64,000 bases of DNA from Martinezella lusitana (GCF_900094565.1 NZ_FMAF01000009.1:37444-101443), one strand, 5' to 3'. Counted from the first letter of the stretch, positions 16,672-25,832 are shown. Translations and numbers: made by a program. The notes: a model not told the origin generated them from the letters alone.

Positions 16672-17817
16672 TTAGCCAATAGTCTGGACATGCGGTTCAG
16701 ACGCTAACTTTGCCTCGTGTCGCATGAACCACAAGCCCGGCAGCATCGGGAGCCAGAGCGTGAAGCCGCGCAGGACCAGCGTGGCGGCAAGGCTAGCTTC
16801 GACCGTGCCGCCGAGAAAATGCAGCATTGCCGTGCAAGTCGCCTCGAAGGTTCCAAGCCCCATCGGCACAGGCGAGAGCGTTGATACGACCGAGCCCATC
16901 ATGAAACTGATAAAGACTTTTGGCGGCTCGATGGAAAGACTGACCGCTTTCGCCGCACACCAGAGGGTGGCCGCATCGAGCAGGAATATCGCGGTCTGCA
17001 ATGCGATGGTTTCGAAGATTAGGCGACCGTCGTAGAAAATGTCGGCGCGTATATTGGCAAACATCGCCACCATCCGCGCCACCGGCTTCCATCCCAGCGC
17101 AGCCTTAGGGATGAAGCGGCCGCGAGATCGCGTCAACGCGATCACCGCGCCAGCCAACAGGACGATGACGCCGAGGAATATGGCGGAGATCGACATCAAG
17201 GCACGGCTGAGGTCGGCCATGTTCCACAGCAGCACAAAGGCAAGCAAACCGACGAGCAGATAGGCCGCGTAGTAGGAAAGCGCCGCAACCAGCAGGGCAG
17301 TAACGGCGACGGAGGATGCCACGCCACGATGGATCAGGCCACGAACGACGATAATGCTGCCGCTGAGGCCGCCTGTGGGTATCGCCTGATTGGCGAAAAG
17401 TTCGAGCAGCGCTAGTCTCAAGAGGCTTGGCATCCCGATAGCGGATCCGGCGCGTTTGAGAACCCGCGCCCAAACGGCCGCGGCAGAGATGTAGGTCAGG
17501 ACCTGACACAGGGCGGCGGCAACAAGCCAGATCGGGTCGGCGGCCATCAGCGTGGTTGTGAACGCCCTGAAGTCGCTGAAATGAAGAACAAAGAGGATGA
17601 GCCCGCCCAGCGCCAGAAAACCGAGCGCCCAGCCGGTGAGGACGCCGAATTTCATACTTGCTCCGGGCGTCGCAGCCTTCAAAAGCTCGGCGGGTAGTGA
17701 ATCTTCCTTGGTCGTCGATAATGGCGCTTCCGCGCCTTTCGTGTCATCCATCCGATAAGCCACCCACAAAGACACAGGCTCCATCTCGTGGGAGGCTGCT
17801 GTCATCCTTAAATTCAT
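16672..17817 (-). CDS. LPG-synthase-type flippase-like membrane protein (UPF0104)
   Basis: The protein is up to 381 residues; several Met codons in the first 55 residues could be the start. From MKFGVLTGWALGF on it is an integral membrane protein with about eight spans. It shows family features of the lysylphosphatidylglycerol synthase transmembrane region (YbhN/AglD-like): ELFANQAIPTGGLSGS in the middle and SPVPMGLGTFEAT near the C-terminus. There is no aminoacyl-transferase domain, so it is not a full MprF. Relatives are thought to move lipids or lipid-linked sugars. It lies downstream of the SDR gene on the same strand, 112 bases away. Confidence 0.85.
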   Translation of the reverse strand: MNLRMTAASHEMEPVSLWVAYRMDDTKGAEAPLSTTKEDSLPAELLKAATPGASMKFGVLTGWALGFLALGGLILFVLHFSDFRAFTTTLMAADPIWLVAAALCQVLTYISAAAVWARVLKRAGSAIGMPSLLRLALLELFANQAIPTGGLSGSIIVVRGLIHRGVASSVAVTALLVAALSYYAAYLLVGLLAFVLLWNMADLSRALMSISAIFLGVIVLLAGAVIALTRSRGRFIPKAALGWKPVARMVAMFANIRADIFYDGRLIFETIALQTAIFLLDAATLWCAAKAVSLSIEPPKVFISFMMGSVVSTLSPVPMGLGTFEATCTAMLHFLGGTVEASLAATLVLRGFTLWLPMLPGLWFMRHEAKLASEPHVQTIG

Positions 17818-17929
17818 GGACGTTTATAAGAGCCTTCCAAAGAACCCCGGATCGGATTTGCTCTGATAAACCGGCAAGCAGCGTCCGTAAGATCGAGAAA
17901 CTCGCAGTCCGCTGCCACCTTCATCGGTT

Positions 17930-18814
17930 TCATCCTTTTGGGGTTGATGGTGCCCGGAATACGAATTTCCCGCGTAAACCATCATGCGAATGATGGAGAT
18001 CCAGCGTGCCGGCAGGCGCCTCGCGGAGCGACGGCGGTACGTTCGTGAGGCCTTTGGCCGGCGTCACGCCGCCGTCGGCCAACCACAGTGCACCGGTGAC
18101 GTAGCTTGCCTCTTCGGATACCAGAAAGGCGAAGATATTCGCCATTTCTTCCGGCGTACCGCGGCGGCCGAGCGGTATTCCCATGCCGATCCCCTCCTGC
18201 GCAGTCAGCGGGATCGGGCTGTCGGCACCGCGCGTCCAGGCAGTATCGATCGCGCCCGGGCAGACGCAATTGGCACGCACGCCGTAAGCCGCCTGTTCGA
18301 GCGCCACCCCCTTCGCAAAGGCATGCAGAAACCCCTTGCTGCCGCCATAGGGCGTGAAGTTCGGCGAACCGTTGAACCCCGCCTCGGAGCCGGTGAAGAC
18401 GATGTTGCCGCGCGTCTTCTGCAGATGCGGCAGCGCGAACTTGGTCATCAGGAAGGCGGTACGGATGTTGTTTTTGTAGGTTCGGTCGAAATCCTCGATC
18501 CGATAGGCGTCGGTCTCGGCATTGGCAATGAAGACCCCGGCATTGTTGATGAGGATATCGAGCCGGCCATAGGTCTCAACGGCGAGAGCGACGCACGCCG
18601 CCGCCTCGTCGGTTTCGGAAAGGTCGCCGAGATAGCTGACGGCCGAGCCGCCGTGTCCGACGATCGCCGCGGCGACGTCTTCCACCGGATCGCCCGGCAG
18701 GCCGGCGATGAAGAGTTTTGCGCCCTCGTGCGCGAACTTATGGCAAATGGCTTCGCCGATGCCCGTTCCGCCGCCGGTGACGATGGCAATCTTGTCCTTC
18801 AGGCGCATGGGCAT
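17930..18814 (-). CDS. SDR-family oxidoreductase
   Basis: The start at ATG 18814 follows AGGAAAGGGC. The protein is 294 residues with the classical Rossmann cofactor motif TGGGTGIG at 13-20, NNAG at 90-93 and catalytic Tyr156-x3-Lys160 (YGGSK). The end of the catalytic domain shows the usual GALWLADGG. About 30 extra residues follow (ending FRAPSTPKG), beyond the normal SDR length. The substrate is unknown. It is 61 bases downstream of the nitroreductase gene, probably in one transcript. Confidence 0.92.
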   Translation of the reverse strand: MPMRLKDKIAIVTGGGTGIGEAICHKFAHEGAKLFIAGLPGDPVEDVAAAIVGHGGSAVSYLGDLSETDEAAACVALAVETYGRLDILINNAGVFIANAETDAYRIEDFDRTYKNNIRTAFLMTKFALPHLQKTRGNIVFTGSEAGFNGSPNFTPYGGSKGFLHAFAKGVALEQAAYGVRANCVCPGAIDTAWTRGADSPIPLTAQEGIGMGIPLGRRGTPEEMANIFAFLVSEEASYVTGALWLADGGVTPAKGLTNVPPSLREAPAGTLDLHHSHDGLRGKFVFRAPSTPKG

Positions 18815-18875
18815 GCCCTTTCCTGCTATTGCGACGATCGAACGCCCATCGTACCGATGGAGCGCAGGTTTGGTA

Positions 18876-19427
18876 TCAATCCAGCCAGCGCACGTGTGCG
18901 GAACTGCGTGGCACCGGAGGCACAGGCGCGGCCGGATGGCCGACGATGATCGGCGCAACCGGCACGAAACCCTCCGGCACCCCGATAGCCCTCCGGCCCT
19001 CCTCCGTCTCCAGCCAGCGCTGGGCAAAGCCGATCCAGCAGGAGCCGAGACCCTGGGCATAGGCCGCCAGCATCAGGTTTTCTGCCGCGAGTGCTGCATC
19101 TTCTACAGCCCAGTCGCGACTTCCGGCGGAAATGACGATCAGCGCCGGGGCCTGATAGAAGATATGAAACCCGGGATCTTCGAGGTGCTGGCGCAGATGG
19201 GACGGAATGGCGTCCCTTTTCTTCAGCGCATGAGCCTTGGCCGCGACCGAAATCCGGTCGAGCAGCGGTTTGTTGCGGACGACTGTAAAATCCCACGGCT
19301 GCTCGTTGATGGCGCTTGGCGCCTGGATAGCAGCTTCAACTAGTCGTTCGAGCACCGGCCTGTCGACCGGTTCCGCCGTGAAGGCTCGTGTGGCGCGCCG
19401 GCCAAAGATCGCTTCCATCAGTTCCAT
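18876..19427 (-). CDS. Nitroreductase-family protein
   Basis: The start at ATG 19427 is set by AGGAG 10 bases upstream. The protein is 183 residues. FMN-binding nitroreductase features are present: the opening GRRATRAFTAEPVDR, APSAINEQPWDF, and AAENLMLAAYAQGLGSCWIG followed by the IGVPEGFVPVAPIIVGHPA end. Such enzymes reduce nitro groups, quinones or flavins with NAD(P)H in the cytoplasm. It heads a two-gene unit with the SDR and is divergent from the MocR regulator, which might control it. Confidence 0.9.
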   Translation of the reverse strand: MELMEAIFGRRATRAFTAEPVDRPVLERLVEAAIQAPSAINEQPWDFTVVRNKPLLDRISVAAKAHALKKRDAIPSHLRQHLEDPGFHIFYQAPALIVISAGSRDWAVEDAALAAENLMLAAYAQGLGSCWIGFAQRWLETEEGRRAIGVPEGFVPVAPIIVGHPAAPVPPVPRSSAHVRWLD

Positions 19428-19735
19428 CGGGATCGCTCCTACTGTTTGCCCATGGATCGCAGAGCTTGATGACGACAGCATTGATTTGAGTCATCTTGGA
19501 ACGAGCGCCCCAGACAACAGGCCGAGCCTTGGCGCGTGGATCCAGGCGACCACCATGGGCGAACTTGTCGCCCCTAGCTTTCCATAGATTTACCGCTGAG
19601 GTGAAGGGATCTTGTCGATCGTGGAGCGACAGTGTTGGGCACAAACGGGTCCGGAAACGCTTCAGAGCTTTGCTTGGGATCTGCCGCGGCCTGCGACATT
19701 TCGCGCGAGTTCCCGAATTAGGCTTCATTTTCGAA

Positions 19736-19777
19736 TGTATGGATGGTATGCGAAATGTATGGATACACAGCCATACA
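19736..19777. promoter_or_regulatory. MocR-type operator: two direct repeats and one inverted copy
   Basis: TGTATGGAT occurs at 19736-19744 and again at 19756-19764, exactly 20 bases (two helical turns) apart. A reversed copy, CCATACA, is at 19771-19777. Direct plus inverted repeats spaced this way are typical of MocR/PdxR regulators. The cluster ends 15 bases before the MocR start, so autoregulation is likely. Confidence 0.7.
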
Positions 19778-19792
19778 ATATCGGTTAGGTTT

Positions 19793-21169
19793 ATGTGGAA
19801 AGCGCGAATTGTCGGCGGTGGCCGAATGAAATATCTTGGCTTGGCGGATGCTCTGGAACAGGACATCCAGGCTGGTATCATTGCTGCGGGTGACCGGTTG
19901 CCACCGCAGCGATCCATTGCCGAAGCGCTTGGCGTCGACCTGACAACGGTGACCCGGGCCTTCAATGAAGCGCACCGCCGGGGGCTTATTGAAGCGCAAA
20001 TCGGCAGGGGTACCTTCGTGAGGGACTATTCGAGCGAGCGTACCTCGAAGGCTCGCCCCGCGGCACTCGATCTCAGCATGAACATTCCATGCCAGCCGGA
20101 GGGCGTCGATTTTCGGCAGTTGATGCCCAAAGGGGTTGCTGCGGTGCTCGCGAACGGCAAGGGGCTGCTGAACTTGCACTATCAGGATAGCGCTGGTGCA
20201 GAGCCGGATAGGCAAGCGGCGACCCGATGGCTCAAGCAACGTATCGAGAACGCCGATTTCGATCGTATCGTTGTTGCGGCTGGCGCCCAGAGTGCACTTT
20301 TTTCCATTTGCGAGCTTTTGCTGTCTCGAGGTGACGTCATCGCCGCCGGCGAATTTACCTATCCCGGTTTGAAGGCTGTCGCAGCTCAAATGCGCTTGGT
20401 AATCGATCCGATCGCAATGGATGGCGAGGGACTGCTACCTGAGGATTTCGAGCGCAGTTGCCGGACCAGGCCGCCAAAGTTTCTGTATGTGATTCCCAAT
20501 ATCGACAACCCGACGGCCGCGACGATGCCCGAACCGCGACGTGCGGCTATTGTGGAAATTGCGCGCCGCTGCGGCGTGATGATCGTGGAGGATGATCCTT
20601 ACGGTCCGCTGCTTGAGGGGCCGAGCCGCACCTTTGCGGATCTCATGCCGGAGGCGACCTGGCATATTTCGACACTTTCCAAGTGTGCGACACCGGCGTT
20701 GCGGGTTGCCTACGTCCTCGTGCCCAAGGCAGCACACGCCCTGCAACTCGCATCTGTTACCAGAGCCATGATATTGATGGCGCCTCCGCTCATGTCAGCA
20801 CTCGCAAGCAGTTGGATAATAGATGGAACACTGGCGGAAGTGACCGCGGCCATCAGACGCGAAACGCTGACAAGGCAGATACTCGCATCGTCGCTGCTCA
20901 GCGCCTTCGATCGCTCCGCTAACATGTTTGGCCACCACCTCTGGCTTCGGTTGCCCAGCGGCCAGCGCGCTGACGACCTGGTTGAGGCTGCGGTACGCGC
21001 GGGCCTGCTCATCGTTCCAAGCTCTACCTTTGCGGTCGGGAAGTGTACGACGGAAGCGGTGCGAATTTCCCTCGGCGTCGCGTCCGACCGCAGTGAGCTC
21101 GAGGACGGATTGAACCAACTTGCCGGTCTTGTCACCCAGCCGGCACTGCTTGCTCGGGTGATCGTCTAA
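19793..21169 (+). CDS. MocR/PdxR-type GntR regulator with aminotransferase domain
   Basis: Starting at ATG 19793 the protein is 458 residues. A longer in-frame reading exists, but it would run through the operator. Residues about 12-85 form a GntR winged helix (GDRLPPQRSIAEALGVDLTT, GRGTFVRDY). The rest is an aminotransferase class I fold, with LYVIPNIDNPTAATMP, VEDDPYGPLL and the PLP-lysine context HISTLSKCATPALRVAYVL. MocR proteins use pyridoxal phosphate, or its adduct with an amino compound, as effector. The divergent nitroreductase/SDR pair is one candidate target; no transaminase or vitamin B6 gene is nearby. Confidence 0.92.
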   Translation: MWKARIVGGGRMKYLGLADALEQDIQAGIIAAGDRLPPQRSIAEALGVDLTTVTRAFNEAHRRGLIEAQIGRGTFVRDYSSERTSKARPAALDLSMNIPCQPEGVDFRQLMPKGVAAVLANGKGLLNLHYQDSAGAEPDRQAATRWLKQRIENADFDRIVVAAGAQSALFSICELLLSRGDVIAAGEFTYPGLKAVAAQMRLVIDPIAMDGEGLLPEDFERSCRTRPPKFLYVIPNIDNPTAATMPEPRRAAIVEIARRCGVMIVEDDPYGPLLEGPSRTFADLMPEATWHISTLSKCATPALRVAYVLVPKAAHALQLASVTRAMILMAPPLMSALASSWIIDGTLAEVTAAIRRETLTRQILASSLLSAFDRSANMFGHHLWLRLPSGQRADDLVEAAVRAGLLIVPSSTFAVGKCTTEAVRISLGVASDRSELEDGLNQLAGLVTQPALLARVIV

Positions 21170-21343
21170 ACAACCTATCCGGAAACATGGGGCAAGCTGA
21201 CTTATGCCGCGTGATGGGAGGGTTATGATCGACGTTAGATTCAACGATGGTTTGAACAAAATAACAAAGCTGCTGAAGCAGCAGTTTTGCGGTCGTGCTC
21301 CTCACGATAGATAGTGTCAAATAATAGCCTGGAAATATTCAAA

Positions 21344-21580
21344 ATGATGGATTGGTTCCCTATAGTCTTCATTGCGTTCAAGGTTCTCGTGTTAGGCACG
21401 GGCATGTTCTTCGCCATCAAGTGGCATCACGATCAAGGGACCTCGTCCAACCCGACTGACATTATCAAAGTCACGTTGGAGTGCGCTTGCTATATCCTGG
21501 TGGTGGTGATCGTGTTGGCGCTGATCTACGGCTTACTAGACTATCTCGATTTCCTTCCTGCCGGTTTAAACTTTAATTGA
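21344..21580 (+). CDS. Small two-span membrane protein
   Basis: The protein is 78 residues from ATG 21344; GTG 21314 would add 10. Two hydrophobic segments (WFPIVFIAFKVLVLGTGMFF and YILVVVIVLALIYGLLDYL) flank a hydrophilic loop HHDQGTSSNPTD. I do not recognise the family. It follows the MocR gene by about 170 bases on the same strand. Confidence 0.5.
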   Translation: MMDWFPIVFIAFKVLVLGTGMFFAIKWHHDQGTSSNPTDIIKVTLECACYILVVVIVLALIYGLLDYLDFLPAGLNFN

Positions 21581-22145
21581 AACGGAAGCAGAAGCTCGGA
21601 ACCAACGTCATCAATCTCGACCTTTGCCTCTTTCGCAGGGTGAGGTCGACGGCATCTATGACGCGGCAAACATGCCATTGAAGATGTCGCCCGGCTCTGC
21701 GTAGTAGCGATCGGCCGCCAGGTTTTAACCTACTCAAGTTCGCACCAAGCGGCTTGCATGTATGCAACGCCTTGATGGGATGCGAACCAACGACCCGGTA
21801 TTGGTTTATCCTAAGATAGTGAACTCGCTCGGATTTTATCGACACAAGGTCTGGACAGCTGCGAGCCTCGGATTAAGAGCTGCCAATGCGATACGCCGGC
21901 CCTTCAACAACCTTTCAGGCGCACGTCGGCTCTTTCGTATTTAAATCACTGCAGTCGCTGACATACAGTCCGAAAGACAAGCTTTGAACGCCCGCGGCCC
22001 GAATTCGTTCTCCATCTCGCAGCGCTTCCTTCGCCGGCTAATTGCGGCACATGTGCTGTTCAACCTGCTCCTTCCGCACGGAATGAACGCCACGCCGAAC
22101 GATAGCGCTTAGCTTCTGCTGAAAACGAACGCTCGATGACACCGT
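21581..22145. other. Gene-poor stretch, no supported gene
   Basis: About 565 bases with short overlapping frames and no recognisable domain. A fragment near 22030-22110 reads like protein (RRLIAAHVLFNLLLPHG) but is very short. It may be decayed sequence. Confidence 0.4.
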
Positions 22146-22643
22146 CTACGCGCTCAGCGCGTTGCTGAGATCTTTCAATCCAATCATCAGCATCATCGGG
22201 TCGGACAGAGATGGCAGAAATCCAACAGCCTCATAGAAGGCACGCGCGTCATCGGAAATCGCATGCACCAGCACGCCACGGATACCGAGTATTTCGGCGG
22301 CATTGAGCAGGCGCAGACCGGCATCACGCACCAACGCCCGACCGATACCGCGGCCCTGATAGGTCCGGTCGATAGCCAGTCGACCAGGTACAGCGACTGG
22401 GATCGGATCTGGCATGTTTCGCTTAAAGCGGCCTGGTGCTTCTAGTATCCTCACCGCGCCGAAGGCGAGAGCGTAATAGGCAACTACACGATTTCCCTCG
22501 CAGACCACGAAAGTACGAGACGCACCGCCCGCCTGATTGGCTCGCGCTCGTCGACGCAGCCAATCATCCAGTTCTGGAACGCCGGAATCAAACTCGACAA
22601 GCTCATGATGCTCCGCCAAAGGAGCAGGGGAAGTGAGGGTCAC
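22146..22643 (-). CDS. GNAT-type toxin acetyltransferase (TacT-like)
   Basis: The protein is 165 residues and starts at GTG 22643, overlapping the antitoxin stop in GTGA. Its GNAT features are LAIDRTYQGRGIGRALVRDA, with the acetyl-CoA loop QGRGIG at 96-101, and AFYEAVGF with the conserved Tyr near the end. The opening ELVEFDSGVPELDDWLRRRA is characteristic of toxins of the TacT/AtaT class. Known members acetylate the amino group of charged tRNAs and block translation. The gene is second in the operon after a DUF1778 antitoxin, the standard order. It appears intact. Confidence 0.93.
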   Translation of the reverse strand: MTLTSPAPLAEHHELVEFDSGVPELDDWLRRRARANQAGGASRTFVVCEGNRVVAYYALAFGAVRILEAPGRFKRNMPDPIPVAVPGRLAIDRTYQGRGIGRALVRDAGLRLLNAAEILGIRGVLVHAISDDARAFYEAVGFLPSLSDPMMLMIGLKDLSNALSA

Positions 22644-22936
22644 ACCTCATCCCATGGAGCTTTGGTCGACATTGTGCGTTTCAGACGCTCATTCGACTGC
22701 GCGGGCGCATCGAGCCGGGCAAGGTATTCGGCATACACCTCGGGGCTTACCGTGATGACGGTACGGTCAAGCAGCACTTCCTCGGCGCGGCGTTCCGAGG
22801 CCTCCAGCATGAAATCTGTGCGTGTCTTGCCAAGCAGTTCAGTTGCACGGTCGATAAGATTGCGCGTCGCGGGTTTGATATGGATATTCAGTGGAACGCT
22901 TGCGTCCACTTTTTTGCTCGTATGTGACGTCGGCAT
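22640..22936 (-). CDS. DUF1778 antitoxin (TacA-like)
   Basis: The protein is 98 residues. The N-terminal ribbon-helix-helix (LNIHIKPATRNLIDRATELL, KTRTDFMLEASERRAEEVLL) should bind the operator as a dimer. The C-terminal tail (LARLDAPAQSNERLKRTMS) is the part that wraps and inactivates the GNAT toxin. The stop overlaps the toxin start by 4 bases, so the two are translationally coupled. The operator palindrome lies about 30 bases upstream. Confidence 0.93.
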   Translation of the reverse strand: MPTSHTSKKVDASVPLNIHIKPATRNLIDRATELLGKTRTDFMLEASERRAEEVLLDRTVITVSPEVYAEYLARLDAPAQSNERLKRTMSTKAPWDEV

Positions 22937-22966
22937 GGGTAACTCAAATGCGATATTGCTATATAA

Positions 22967-22987
22967 CGTAACGATGGTGTCGTTACG
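22967..22987. promoter_or_regulatory. Perfect palindromic operator of the toxin-antitoxin operon
   Basis: CGTAACGA and TCGTTACG form a perfect 8-bp inverted repeat with the 5-base spacer TGGTG, 31 bases upstream of the antitoxin start. Another CGTTAC half-site follows near 23000. This is where an RHH antitoxin would repress its own operon. Confidence 0.75.
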
Positions 22988-23242
22988 GAGCTGTATGCTG
23001 ACACGTTACACTGGTAACTGCTCTCGAAAGGATGCGAACCGCTGGCCCCGTTATTACAAAATCCATCTCTTTCAAATTCTCCAGAAGCGGATACCGGCTC
23101 GGCCTTGGCGAAATGACCGATCTGGGGCCGGGAGCCGAGGATGAAAAAGGGGCCATAAAGCCTAGGGTAGCCTCAATGACTGCTTCCGACCCCATTGCAG
23201 GTGTTAAACGCAGACAGGCACGATCCTGAAAGCGGTCGTCAC

Positions 23243-23473
23243 CTACTGCCCAGATCTAATCATCTCACGAATTTTAGTCGCCTTCTCGAAATGATCGAGA
23301 GCATGGGTTTTGATCCACCACTCGGCGGCTTCCATAAGGAGGTCGGGGTCGTCGTTCTTGTTTGCAAAGAATGCATAGAATGACAGGCCAACGCCTTCAC
23401 CCTTTTTTGCGATTTTGTCGTCGCAGACTGAAATGGCTTTCGCCCTTAGGGTTAGTCTCATTGTGTGCCTCAT
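23243..23473 (-). CDS. Small conserved-looking protein of unknown function
   Basis: The protein is 76 residues from ATG 23473, which is preceded by AAGGTGAG about 10 bases away. It is soluble, with a charged, helix-prone sequence (DDPDLLMEAAEWWIKTHALD, HFEKATKIREMIRSG). Composition and codon use look coding. I do not recognise a family and see no partner gene. Confidence 0.55.
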   Translation of the reverse strand: MRHTMRLTLRAKAISVCDDKIAKKGEGVGLSFYAFFANKNDDPDLLMEAAEWWIKTHALDHFEKATKIREMIRSGQ

Positions 23474-23722
23474 ACTTCGCAACTCACCTTCGAGCTACCA
23501 TGCCTTTCTCGCTACGGAAATACTGAGACCCGTGGACAGATCGAATTGCGAGAGCAATGCCTGCTCTCGACCCCATTGCGGTCGTTCGTGGCATTTGCGA
23601 CACCCCTTAAAATCAGTCACCTCGATACAATGGAAAGGTCTGTGGTCTGCGCGCTTTTCGCTAGATAGATCGCCTTCTTTCTGTGCACGCAAAGGGACAC
23701 CTTAAATGCTGAAAAACTTGAT

Positions 23723-24316
23723 CTACACGCTCGGGTGATCGGAAGAACGCCTGAACGCCTCCAGTAGCTCGTCAAGTCCGCTTTCAAAATCATCCAGCAT
23801 TGCTCCCCTTGGGGGCCGCCCTATGCTTCCATCCTGGGTAGCCACAGCCAAGGCGGCACCATGAGTGTAGTCAACAAGGATATGCGTCCAACGCAACGAG
23901 CGCTGTGAGGAGTGATTGCCTTCGCTCAAGAAGATCATCAACTCACGGGTTATCCTCATGGCGTGATCGGGGAAAACGGCTGGCCGGGCAAAGATCGCCA
24001 AGGTCAGAGCGGGATAGAGCACCACCTTGGCGTAGTAGGCTGTGAGGAGACTGCGGGCGCGTGCGTGTGCATCGCCCGTTTCAGGTGCCGCGACGTCCGC
24101 ATATACCCACTCCGCTAGCGACTTGATCAGCCCATCCCGATCCTTGAAGTGGTGATAGATCGTCATGGGATTGATGCCCACACGTGTTGCCAAAGCGCGC
24201 ATGCTCAAGCCGTCGAGGCCGTCGGCATTGAGGATGCTCAAAGCCTCGGAAAGAATGCTCTCCGGCAAAACGGCCTTTCCGCCGGCTGGTGGCCGACCTC
24301 GCCCCCTCGCTGTCAT
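23723..24316 (-). CDS. TetR-family repressor
   Basis: The protein is 197 residues. The N-terminal helix-turn-helix spans about 20-65 (GLDGLSMRALATRVGINPMT, IYHHFKDRDGLIKSLAEWVY), preceded by a basic arm with GRGRPP. The C-terminal ligand domain resembles TetR_C proteins and has no obvious specificity. Its start overlaps the end of the reductase-like gene by 4 bases (ATGA), so both come from one mRNA whose promoter carries a perfect palindrome. Confidence 0.92.
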   Translation of the reverse strand: MTARGRGRPPAGGKAVLPESILSEALSILNADGLDGLSMRALATRVGINPMTIYHHFKDRDGLIKSLAEWVYADVAAPETGDAHARARSLLTAYYAKVVLYPALTLAIFARPAVFPDHAMRITRELMIFLSEGNHSSQRSLRWTHILVDYTHGAALAVATQDGSIGRPPRGAMLDDFESGLDELLEAFRRSSDHPSV

Positions 24317-24849
24317 AGCAAGACTTCATAATGAGATTGGACCAATCCGGAAGGGAAAGACCTTGTGCCCTTGTGCGCAAGCGCCACATCCCGCTGACCG
24401 CCGCCAAAAAGAGGGCGGCCAGCACCGAGCAAGATTGGCACCCTCGTGATCACCATGTCGCTGATCATGTCGAGCGCGAGGAAAGATTGAATGATGCGTC
24501 CCCCATCCACATAGGCATGTCGTGCTCCCTCGTATTGAAGCGTCGCCATCGCTTGTTCAGGTGACTCTGCCGAAAAGCGCACTTTTCCTTCGAGCTCGGA
24601 GGGCACTGCCTGTCGTGCAAGCTGCGCCGACAAAACCAGGACCGGACGGGTATAGAACCAGTCTCCCATGCCTCGGACCGCCTCATAAGTGCCTCGCCCC
24701 ATTACGATAACGTCGATATCGCTTATGAAATCGTTATACCCATGATCCTCGCCAGTTTGGTCGTGCTTTAGCAACCAATCGATGTCGCCACTTTCGCGGG
24801 CGATAAATCCATCAAGGCTTGTTGCGATAAATACGTGTCCGGTGACCAT
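24313..24849 (-). CDS. Dihydrofolate-reductase-like (RibD C-terminal) protein
   Basis: The start at ATG 24849 follows GGAG by six bases. The protein is 178 residues. DHFR-like fold features are HVFIATSLDGFIARESGDID, DVIVMGRGTYEAVR, HAYVDGGRIIQSFLALD and RVPILLGAGRPLFG. Members of this YyaP/YwjB/RibD-C group bind NADPH, but most are not true folate reductases. It is the first gene of the operon with the TetR repressor. Confidence 0.9.
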   Translation of the reverse strand: MVTGHVFIATSLDGFIARESGDIDWLLKHDQTGEDHGYNDFISDIDVIVMGRGTYEAVRGMGDWFYTRPVLVLSAQLARQAVPSELEGKVRFSAESPEQAMATLQYEGARHAYVDGGRIIQSFLALDMISDMVITRVPILLGAGRPLFGGGQRDVALAHKGTRSFPSGLVQSHYEVLL

Positions 24850-24863
24850 CGTCGCCTCCATAA

Positions 24864-24878
24864 TTATACATCGTATAA
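24864..24878. promoter_or_regulatory. Palindromic TetR operator
   Basis: TTATAC and GTATAA form a perfect 6-bp inverted repeat with the 3-base spacer ATC, 15 bases upstream of the reductase-like start. An AT-rich promoter surrounds it. The TetR protein encoded second in the operon is the likely ligand. Confidence 0.65.
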
Positions 24879-25063
24879 ATAATGGACCTCTGACCAATGT
24901 CAACGCGCTCGACGGTCCACTCTTGCCCGTACCGCCCGGAAAGCTGACCGACGGCTAACCACCCCCGACAACGACATCGCTATGACCTAAATAGAATGGC
25001 TCTCCTGGGATAACTCGAAACGCGGGCTGGTCCAGATGAGGCGCTGGACCGATTGCTGCTGCC

Positions 25064-25777
25064 CTACAGTGAAGACCTACCGATCGACGCCCCGCCATCG
25101 ACATGCAGCGTCTGCCCAGTGATGAACGCGGCGTCGTCCGACAGCAGAAATTCAATCGCCGCGGCGAGCTCGTCAGGTTGGCCGAACCGCCCCATGGGAA
25201 CACCGGATAGGTATCGCGCCTCACCTTCGCTGCCGATCGGATTGTTCGCCCGAAACAGTTCCGTTTCGGTCGGCCCGGGCGAGACGGCGTTGACCGTGAT
25301 GCCGGTCTGGGCGAGTTCAAGCGCCCAGCTTCGCGTAAAGCTGACGAGTGCGGCCTTGGCAGCGGCATAGCTTGTCCGCTGTACGCTGCCGAGAACGGTG
25401 AGACTGGAAATATTGACGATGCGGCCCCAGCCGCGTGTGCGCATGCCGGGCAATGCGGACTGTATGGACATAAGAGCAGGATGCAGATTGACGCGCATCA
25501 CCTCTTCAAGGGTTTCAATGGCGATGTCGCCAAGCGGAGCGGCCCTGACCAGCCCGACATTGTTGACCACGCCATCGACGTTGCTTTCCTTGACGATCCT
25601 GGCCAGTTCGCCGTTGGCACTGCGCTCGGAAAGATCGAGAGTATGCAGCGGGCCAGGAAAGGCGTCTGTCGGGTTGCGGGCAATGCCGATGACGGTGTGG
25701 CCACGGGTGGCAAGACGATGGGCCAGGGCGAGACCGATGCCCTTGCTGGCGCCGGTGATCAGAAAGGTTCTCTTCAT
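25064..25777 (-). CDS. SDR-family oxidoreductase
   Basis: The start is ATG 25777, with AGGA upstream. The protein is 237 residues with TGASKGIG at 8-15, the catalytic Tyr137-x3-Lys141 pair (TSYAAAKAAL), the family loop NAVSPGPTETELF and the usual end FITGQTLHVDGG. The NNAG motif is altered to NNVG at 72-75. It is the last gene of the minus-strand redox operon, 55 bases after the peroxiredoxin-like gene. The substrate is unknown. Confidence 0.93.
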   Translation of the reverse strand: MKRTFLITGASKGIGLALAHRLATRGHTVIGIARNPTDAFPGPLHTLDLSERSANGELARIVKESNVDGVVNNVGLVRAAPLGDIAIETLEEVMRVNLHPALMSIQSALPGMRTRGWGRIVNISSLTVLGSVQRTSYAAAKAALVSFTRSWALELAQTGITVNAVSPGPTETELFRANNPIGSEGEARYLSGVPMGRFGQPDELAAAIEFLLSDDAAFITGQTLHVDGGASIGRSSL

Positions 25778-25832
25778 CGGGAAAATCCTCTGACCCTGCC
25801 TCAAGGAAGCAGGGTGTCATGGGTCGAATGGA

